Shown: piece by piece, positions 56,916 through 64,000 of the stretch
Layout: each line of letters opens with the position of its first letter
Position numbering within the stretch: the first letter of the stretch is position 1
Source of the DNA: Ceratopteris richardii
Lineage: Eukaryota; Streptophyta; Polypodiopsida; Polypodiales; Pteridaceae
Length of the DNA: 64,000 nucleotides
Direction: 5' to 3'
Assembly (NCBI GenBank): GCA_020310875.1
Contig: CM035441.1
Span: forward strand, 88,149,036-88,213,035
Position numbers and translations under genes: made by a program
The notes under the pieces: model-generated
What the model was told of the DNA's origin: nothing
Databases searched by the model: none
What the model saw: only the letters and a program-made list of their open reading frames with translations

Positions 56916-59900
56916 TATAAGATTCTAATCAGGACTCAAAAGGCTATAAGAGATATCTGAAAAAAAAGAAGAGAAACGGTGTACCGGAGGCTCTCACTGC
57001 TTGAAGAAGAGGTGAACAAAGGTAAGTTACATTGCCAACAAGGTCTTTTGAAAATCAGGGGAAGACTAAGATTATAGGAGTAGGTTTAAAGGAAAAATCT
57101 TCAAATTTTCTTCGAAGACTGGTGGGCGGGGAAGGCCAACAAACCATCGAAAGAGATGTGTAACATCCTCAAAAGGAAACAAGCTAGGGAATCCTCCCCT
57201 TATTGGTCGATAACAATGGAACTGAATGCTGCATGAAAGTGGAGAATAGATCTATCATCGTCGAGCAGTTAACCAATCTTCTCGGGGTCTCAACTCCTCC
57301 TTCCCCCCACAAGCGCGACTCCATGGCAACCATCTCAAGGATTGCTCAAACTAGAATCCCACAGAACTTGATTGCTCTACTCGATGCTAACATCTCCGAG
57401 AATGAAATTATCAAGGTTATTGATGCCCTTCCCAATGGGAAAAGTCCGGGTCCGGATGGCCTCACCAATGAGTTTTTCAAGTCCTTCAAACATGAGGTGG
57501 CCACCCCACTACGTCTCGTGTGGCAAGAGGCTCTCTCATTTGGTGCCCTCCCTGAGTGTCTTAATAATGGTGTCATCAAGTTAATCCACAAAAGGGGAGA
57601 TAAGAACAAAATTGAAAATTGGCGTCCGATTACCATGCTCCAAACAGGATACAAGATAATTGCAAAAGTTATCGCCAACAGAATCTCTTGTCATTTAAAG
57701 TCATGGCTGTGTGAGGACCAGAAAGGTTTTATCAAAGGTAGATCTATACTGGAAGCAATTGTCGATATTTGGGAAGGCCTTGCTTTTGCTGAGGAGTCTG
57801 CTCAAGATCTCGTATTCATTAAGATCGACTTCGACAAAGCGTATGACAGATTGGAATGGGACTTTATTCTTCAATCCTTGAAAGACCTTGGATGCAGCCA
57901 TAAGTTCACAAAGATGGTTTCCACTCTTCTTGGAAATGCTTCAACTAGAATAAATATCAACGGTAAGCTCTCTGAGCCCATTCGTTTAAAAAGATCAATA
58001 AGGCAAGGTTGCCCTCTTGCTCCATTACTATTCACTATCGCCTCGAATGGACTCAGTTGCCTATTAAAGCATCACATGGACGCTGGCAATCTCAAGGGTC
58101 TTTCCTTACCTCTAAATCACGGCCAAATGATTGCGAGGCTTTTTGTTTATGACATGAATGCCTTTGTGCATAACGATACAAACAACATTGAGGTGTTTTG
58201 GTGGTGCCTCAACACCTTTTGTGTGGCGTTAGGCTCAAAAATCAATCATGCTAAAGCTGCATTTAGAGCAATCAGCAGACCTACTCCCCAATTGTTGGTG
58301 GATTAGGGGTGTCAAGTTATCCCTAACAGTCAAGTCTTCCGTCTCCTTGGCATTCCGATGGGATTCCACATCTCAATGGACCAACGTTGGAACTGGGTGT
58401 TATCCAAGCTAGATAGCAAGCTGAATCATTGGAAAGGTATGCAAGTCAACTTGGCAGGGCGTGCTATGGTTGTTAACACTTTTATGCTATCTACAATTAT
58501 TTACTTTATCTCGTGTTGGAGACCTAAGGAGAAAGACTTGGCCAAAGTGGAAAGAATCTGCAGAAACTTCCTTTGGACTGGGGACCCCAACAGGAGGGGG
58601 ATTCCCAAAATCAAATGGGAAACTTGCATTAGCCCTAAAGACTCAGGGGGCTTGGGAATTTTGGATATTGTTGGGTTGGCTGACAAGCTGGCAGCAAAGT
58701 GGCTTATCAAGGCTTGGAGCAATAGGGAGTCCTCTTGGGCTAAATTGATCTTTAGAAACACGGAAGACCTTACCTTAGTTGGCCATCCTGGTTGGAAGGA
58801 CATAGGGATTTTCACGCTTTTGTTCTCCCCCCACCCGGTGTCCCCTAAAGGCTTTAGCCTCGTGTGTTCCTTATAGAAGAATTGGAACAAGGCCAAACAG
58901 TTCATCAGAATCAGTGATGAGTGGAAGTGGGTGGCTGGGATAAGACAAAATGACTCTATTTGGTTCCCGATCAGCGGCATTCGGGGGGTGGAGTCTTGGA
59001 ACCTCCAAACTGCAAAGCGGTTATGGAACAAGGGGTTCAAACAGTGGAAACAACTCTGGAAACAAGAGAACAGCTAGTGGATTAGGTTCGAAGAATTGGA
59101 TCCTAGACATAGAGTTACCTTTGAGGAATGGACTCTTCTTCAAAGTAGGTGTTTAGCATGGGACCGCTCAACTACCCGTCTTCTCTGCGGTCAGGATCCT
59201 CCTTGCCTGGAGGGCCTCAAATGGAGCAATGATAAGAAGCTATCCAAAACCCCCAACTTCAAAGAGGATTCAGATGTTCACCACACTCTTAACAAGAGAT
59301 GGTGCCTTTCTTGGACCAAACTTCAGTGGGAACTAAAATTCATGTCTATTTGGCACCCCCTCATAGAGGTCAAAAAGTCCGTTCTCATGTGGCAGATCCT
59401 GCATAAAGGTATCTGGACCAATGCAAGGGCTAACAAAATCTGTGGTGTGCCGCCATGGTGCAAGCGTTGCCATCGGTGCATCGAAGATTTAGCTCACTTG
59501 TTCTTCGACTGCCCCAAGTCTCGTGTTATCTGGCGTCAAGTGACCCAAGTATTGAGACTCACGATCCAAATCAACTGGCAACAGGTGATGTTGGGTGAGG
59601 CGGTCGGCTGCTCATCAAGGCTGTGGAATGCCATCAGAGGTGAGACTCTCTGGAAGATTTGGAGGGAGTGATGCGCTATCAATTTTGGCCAAACTCCTAA
59701 GGAATGGTCGATCGAGAAATCCTTGTTTCTCCTAGGTAAAAGAATCTCTCGAGATAAGAGATCTCCACCATTTAGACATCACTGTATTTATCTCCTCGAA
59801 AACAACAAGTTGAAACCCAAATGGGTCCCACATAAGGGTGATGATAAATTTATCCGCCTCATTTGTAATGCCCTCTAGCTTGCCATACTTCTCCCCTGCA

Positions 59901-60020
59901 TGGTGGGATTTGGGGGGTCCCATGGGCACTAGTCCCATTCACTTGTAACTTTTTCTCTTTATTTTAATTAAAGTCCGAGAGATTAGGCTAAGGCCGAACT
60001 TCCTTTTATTAAAAAAAAAA
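56916..60020 (+). mobile_element. L1-type LINE, 5'-truncated
   Basis: A non-LTR retrotransposon of 3,105 bp with a 14-bp target duplication (GCGTAGCTTTTGGC at 56902-56915, GCATAGCTTTTGGC at 60021-60034) and a ten-A tail. It codes for the reverse-transcriptase part of ORF2 and the zf-RVT zinc domain. ORF1 and the endonuclease domain are missing, and full plant L1 elements are about 6 kb, so it is 5'-truncated as expected from incomplete reverse transcription. It lies in the sense orientation of TRG-1, inside its left LTR. Confidence 0.93.
57203..59671 (+). pseudogene. LINE ORF2 remnant: reverse transcriptase and zf-RVT
   Basis: One frame read through three internal stops (58304, 58874, 59075) to a stop at 59669. 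Reverse-transcriptase blocks in order are SPGPDGLTNEFF (about 57443), GFIKGRSILEAI (57725), IKIDFDKAYDRLEWDF with the motif A aspartate (57819) and RQGCPLAPLLF with motif B (58000). Motif C reads LFVYDMNAFV where plant L1 enzymes have FADD, so the catalytic pair is altered. The zf-RVT domain spans about 59385-59560 (WQILHKG and CxxC...H...C pattern CKRCHRCIEDLAHLFFDC). The frame upstream of 57203 is shifted relative to this one. Not functional. Confidence 0.9.
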
Positions 60021-60576
60021 GCATAGCTTTTGGCGCATGGTTTAGTGCTTTTGCTTTATTTGAAAAGCATACGTGGGAAAATAGTCTCTATATAAGAAAG
60101 AGGCCAAACCTCACTTCAATCATCAATTCAAGAGATCATCCAAGACCTGAGCCAATCTTGTGAAGAGCTAGCGTTGAAGTTTGAAAGAGATGAAGACATG
60201 GAGGAGTTGAAGGACATGAAGACTACACACATATTTTGAAGGAAGGACATGGAGGTTCAGTTTTATGACAAGGAGGCTCTACACACATGATGAAATTATG
60301 AATCAACATTATGAACCAACTTTATGATTTATGATGAATTGGTAACTTGTATCTTTTTTACTATTTTCATGACAATTTATAAACTCTTCGTATTATGAAT
60401 CAATTGCTTTTTCCCATATGATGGTATGTCTTGTAAGTGATCTGATCAATTGTTTTTGAGTTCTCATTATCTCTTTGAATCTCCACTCTATCGCCTGAGC
60501 TTGCTTCAAGCACCCTGCGTGCGCCGTTGGACTTTGCGGTTGAAGTGATCCACCAACCGTGTGCATCTTCTCGACA

Positions 60577-60880
60577 TTTGAACCCCACATGAAGAAACGG
60601 CACATCATCTCGGGTACATAAATTTACATTGGTTTGCATTGTATATATATACATGATGAAGTTGCGGTTGCTTCTACATCCTTGGGAGCGGTAGCTTGAA
60701 CAAGATTTTGTGAGTCCCTCCACGGAAACTTGCAAGTATCTTATCCTCTTCACTTCACCCTTCTCATCGATCGAAGCTGCTACAAATTTATATTTTCATA
60801 TTTTGAGACATTGAAACCTCTTCTTCAAGACAAGTCTAGGTACTCATATTTTACTTTTACATTGATTATATAAGTGAACA
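60577..60880 (+). other. TRG-1 leader
   Basis: Between the LTR end and the gag start. It should contain the primer-binding site, but none of the common plant tRNA complements is clear. GATCGAAGC and other CpG-containing stretches occur near 60770. Confidence 0.5.
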
Positions 60881-62092
60881 ATGGGAAAAAAGGATGTTAT
60901 AAAACACACCACACAAGACATAGATTCTAGTTTGAAAGCATTGATTGAAAAGAAGTTTTCAGAATATGATGAGCAATTTAAAGAGATGAAAATACGTCTC
61001 CAATCAAAAGTTGAAAAAGTATTATCTCTAAACACGCCACACAAGACATAGATTCTAGTTTGAAAGCATTGATTGAAAAGAAGTTTTTCAGAATATGATG
61101 ATCAATTTAAAGAGATGAAAATACTTATCCAATCAAAAGTTGAAAAAGTATAATCTCTAACTCAAGAATTAGATGAATTCTTTAAAGATAATAAAACATT
61201 ATGTAAACTGTTAAAAGAGATGATTGATAATGAAGTATCAAGTTTGAAACAAAAGTTTGGAATTTTGTTCAACCAAGTAAAACAAATTCAATCATGCAAG
61301 TGTGAACATGAACATCAAGTACAAGTCAAAAATATGTCTACGCAAATTCTTGATCAAAACTATCTATTTGCCATAGAAGATCCAATACTAGAGAGGCCAC
61401 ATATAGAAGATTAAATCGACCTATAAGATGCTTTTGGTGTGATCAATTTGGCCATATGTTTTGGAATTGCAATGCATATGAGAATGCTTGTAGACTTAAA
61501 TTGGTAACTATAGTAAAAAGAAAAATTTTTGATTATCGTGTCCATTTACCTTTGCGCTTGAATGTAGTAAGAGGTGGAATTAAAGAATATTTTGATCAAA
61601 CAAAATTGAAGCCAATATCATTTAAAAAACTTAAAAAACAATGGAAACCAAAGATATATGATGATAAAAAATCTTATGAACAAGAAAGTATGATACAAAT
61701 TGATAATAAAGCTAAATGTTTTCAACAAAAGAAAGGTGAACAAATCAAGTTGGATAAACAAAAACTTGAACAAATATTACAAGAAATATTGGAATAGGAT
61801 GAGCAAGAATATGAAAAGTCTATACAATTGAAAAAGAAACATGACAGATATTATGTCCTATGTGATCCAAAGATTCTAGAAAATGATAAATTATTTGATC
61901 AAGAGAAGGTTAAGAATTCAAAAGTTCAATTGAGCCATGATATTAACAATGAAGAAAATAATCAAAGTGAAGATGAGGATATCAAAGAAATTGATGAGGA
62001 TGAGAGTAAAAGCAATTCTCAAAATATTAAAGAAAAGGAAAAACAATGGATTGAAAATGCTATAAAAAAAATTGAACAAAATATAAAAATTT
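60881..62092 (+). pseudogene. TRG-1 gag-like gene
   Basis: Starts MGKKDVIKHTTQD. An N-terminal heptad-rich, lysine/glutamate-rich stretch (IEKKFSEYDEQFKEMKI) suggests a coiled coil. A CCHC knuckle CFWCDQFGHMFWNC lies at about 61427-61468. It is followed by LPLRLNVVRGGIKEYFDQ, a post-knuckle arrangement like the N-x(2)-RGG-x-K segment of some gypsy gags. The last 200 codons are lysine-rich, then acidic (NNEENNQSEDEDIKEIDEDE). Base use is far more A-rich than in neighbouring elements. It presumably formed particles with enzymes from another element. Broken, about four breaks. Confidence 0.7.
60905..61160 (+). repeat. 128-bp tandem duplication in TRG-1 gag
   Basis: Two copies beginning ACACC(A/-)CACAAGACATAG at about 60905 and 61033, with period 128 bp and about 95% identity. 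They cover the coiled-coil segment. Confidence 0.92.
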
Positions 62093-62421
62093 AGCAAAAT
62101 CTTCTAAACCTTTACGTGTGCAGAGTTGGAAGGTAGTCCATGATGAATAAGTGCTTATGATTGAAGATGAACTGTGAAGATATCCACAGATAAGATATAA
62201 TGAGAAAATTGTAGTAAGGATGAATTATAAAACATGCTTTTTTATACTAACTTTGATGTTTTTTATGAGATAGGAACACGTTTCTTCAAAATTATCTTTG
62301 ACGATAATGATGCTTGAGATTATTGAGAGTGTTTAAGTGATTTGAGAGATTTGTTTGATTGAGATGTGAGAATTGAGTTTTGATTTTAAATGCATTTTAG
62401 TCTTCTTTTTCTAGTCTCCTA
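62093..62421 (+). other. TRG-1 spacer after gag
   Basis: AT-rich, no open frame of note and no repeat partner in the window. Confidence 0.5.
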
Positions 62422-63130
62422 TTTGCACCACATTGATTCGATTCTGCACTTAAAGTGTGCATAAACCAATGTATATTCACATATGTTTATTTCTTTAGCC
62501 TGCACAATCTACTTGCACTTGTAATTAAGAAAAACAAAAAAAAAAAGAAAAGAAAAAAAGACATCCAATTTAAAAAGAGACATCAAAAATTATGAAGAAC
62601 CTCATCATCAACATCCTCTTACTCCTTTTGCACCATGATTATTTGAAAAATGCACTTAAAGTGTGCATGATAGGGTCTCATTACATGACCTTGCATCAAG
62701 GCACATTTTGAGATTTACCTATGCACATAGAGTGATTGTAAGGATTGATGTATATGCACATTGATATGTATGTGAGTGAGCGCACAAGCTTTATCATCAA
62801 ATACCTTTCATCCTAATATTTGCACCATGTTTGGTTACTTATGCACCTAAAATATGCATGATAGGTTCTCAGTTCATGACCTTGCATCAAGGCACATTTT
62901 GAGGTTTACCTATGCGCTTTGAGTGATGGAAAGGACTTATGTAAATACGCATGAAATGTATGAAAGTGAGAGCACATGTTTCGTCTACAAATGCCAATTA
63001 CCTTATCTTTTGCACCATATTTTGACCATGCATTTCCAAAGTATGCAATTGATAGGGCTACATTATATGGCCTTGCATAGGCATATTTTTCATCTTCCCA
63101 TGCAGTTGACACATGATTTCAAGATTCAAT
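62422..63130 (+). repeat. Tandem repeats of about 190 bp in TRG-1
   Basis: Unit starts (TTTGCACCA) lie at 62422, 62627, 62818 and 63008. Units contain GCACTTAAAGTGTGCATGA-type and CATGACCTTGCATCAAGGCA blocks; the first unit is partial and the last diverged. They lie between gag and the polypurine tract, where no frame is coding. Confidence 0.85.
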
Positions 63131-63221
63131 GTTCCCATGAAATGTCAGTTTGTCTTTGAAGTAGAAAGAAGATTTGAAGATTGACCCATCGAGGACGATG
63201 TGCAGGTTTAGTAGGGGCGAA

Positions 63222-64000
63222 TGTCGTAGAGATTTCATCACTACAATACTTTGGAACCAAAACCATTAAAGGGTGCACTTTGCGAATTCAGTCATGAAGT
63301 ACAACTACTACAAAAATAATTCTAATCGATCCATATATTCTAGATGAACCTTAAAAGATAATGTGTAACCCAAGATTTCTATCCTGCTTTATAAATACCC
63401 ATGGGAGTATTTGTATATCCATCTGAACCTTGAGCCCTAAAACTTTACGTTTTGAACCCAGATAAGTCCATGTACCATGTGAACCTAAACTTTATAGTGT
63501 GAAACCATTAATTCAAATTCAAAAGAAACAAAATAATATTAAAAAAAGCAAACAAAAGAGAACGTAAAACATAAAGCAAAAACGTAAAGGGAAGCAAAAT
63601 TAAACGCTTTAATATCTTATCGTTTTTTTAATCGAAGGCTTAGTTTTTGGCGCATGGTTTAGTGCTTTTGCTTTATTTGAAAAGCATACGTGGGAAAATA
63701 GTCTCTATATAAGAAAGAGGCCAAAGCTCACTTCAATCATCAATTCAAAGGATCATCCAAGATTTGAGCCAATCTTGTGAAGAGCTAGCATTGAAGTTTG
63801 AAAGAGATGAAGACATGGAGGAGTTGAAGGACATGGAGACTACACACATATTTTGAAGGAAGGACATGGAGGTTCAACTTTATGACAAGGAGGCTCTACA
63901 CACATGATGAAATTATGAATCAACATTATGAACCAACTTTATGATTTATGATGAATTGGTAGCTTGTATCTTTTTTACTATTTTCATGACAATTGTATGA
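63222..64000 (+). repeat. TRG-1 3' LTR, cut by the window end
   Basis: 779 bp visible, colinear with the left LTR and without the LINE. TATATAAG is at 63716-63723. The interval TTAGTTTTTGGCGCATGG near 63642 shows the LTR as it is without the LINE insertion. Confidence 0.9.

Larger units (their letters stand above)
56486..60576 (+). repeat. TRG-1 5' LTR, interrupted by the LINE
   Basis: Two parts, 56486-56915 and 60035-60576, colinear with 63222 onward. Ends are TGTCGTAGAGA and TCTCGACA. A TATATAAG promoter box is at 60089-60096. The downstream sequence TTTGAACCCCACATGAAG may be an unusual primer site, but I cannot match it to a tRNA with certainty. Confidence 0.85.
56486..64000 (+). mobile_element. 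TRG-1: LTR element with gag but no pol, running off the window
   Basis: The left LTR is 56486-60576 including the inserted LINE (about 970 bp without it). The right LTR begins at 63222 and runs past the window end. The interior (60577-63221) holds a gag-like frame with a CCHC knuckle, then about 1.1 kb of non-coding DNA with tandem repeats, but no protease, reverse transcriptase, RNase H or integrase. A CATCGAGGACGATG box and GTAGGGGCGAA precede the right LTR, as in gypsy elements. This layout is that of a TR-GAG, a non-autonomous type known in plants. The LTRs differ at about 7%. Inserted in Cop-8 gag. Gag has about four breaks. Confidence 0.82.

Noticed and set aside
62422-63130. CRISPR-like spaced repeats
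   Set aside because: Units are about 190 bp, diverged and lie inside an LTR element of a plant genome; no short repeat with unique spacers.

Overview
This window reads as a repeat-filled intergenic stretch of a land-plant nuclear genome. The signs are Ty1/copia and Ty3/gypsy LTR retrotransposons with initiator-Met-tRNA-type primer sites, a plant-type L1 LINE, a tRNA-derived SINE, AT-rich composition and low CpG outside one leader. The many old nested elements suit a very large, slowly purged genome such as a gymnosperm's, but that is an inference; nothing here fixes the species. I found no convincing host gene, rRNA or tRNA gene, or CRISPR array in 64 kb. My labels: Cop = copia, Gyp = gypsy, Lard = long non-coding LTR element, TRG = LTR element with gag only.

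1-20504 is a nest five levels deep. Cop-1 (relic, minus) is interrupted by Cop-2 (360-3942). Cop-2 is interrupted by Cop-3 (3943-20504). Cop-3 is interrupted in gag by Lard-1 (5179-16223), and Lard-1 by Cop-4 (6408-12847). Target duplications support the last two steps. LTR divergence fits the order: about 4% for Cop-3 (partial LTR), 3% for Lard-1 and 0.7% for Cop-4. 20505-24397 holds a minus-strand copia gag relic (Cop-5), unassigned DNA, a tandem 250-bp promoter-like duplication and a long (AC)n(AT)n tract.

24398-49535 is a second nest. Gyp-1 (plus, heavily decayed) is split by Lard-2 (26705-31829, minus), by a tandem pair of SINE units (33171-33528), by Cop-6 (34554-40930, which looks whole) and finally by Gyp-2 (44596-49535, minus, a chromodomain gypsy).

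49536-56485 holds Cop-7 (minus, a mosaic of two copia lineages), a large imperfect inverted repeat (52058-53640), a third Lard-type fragment (Lard-3) and the 5' end of another copia (Cop-8). From 56486 to the window end lies TRG-1, whose left LTR carries a 5'-truncated L1 LINE (56916-60020).

The most unusual signal is in the Lard elements. Their internal regions code for nothing I recognise, yet Lard-1, Lard-2 and Lard-3 are packed with short perfect inverted repeats, one after another. Lard-1 and Lard-2 share a stem-loop with a constant TGGCCA core and apparently compensating stem changes. They end in the polypurine context typical of chromoviral gypsy elements, so Gyp-2-like elements may have mobilised them.
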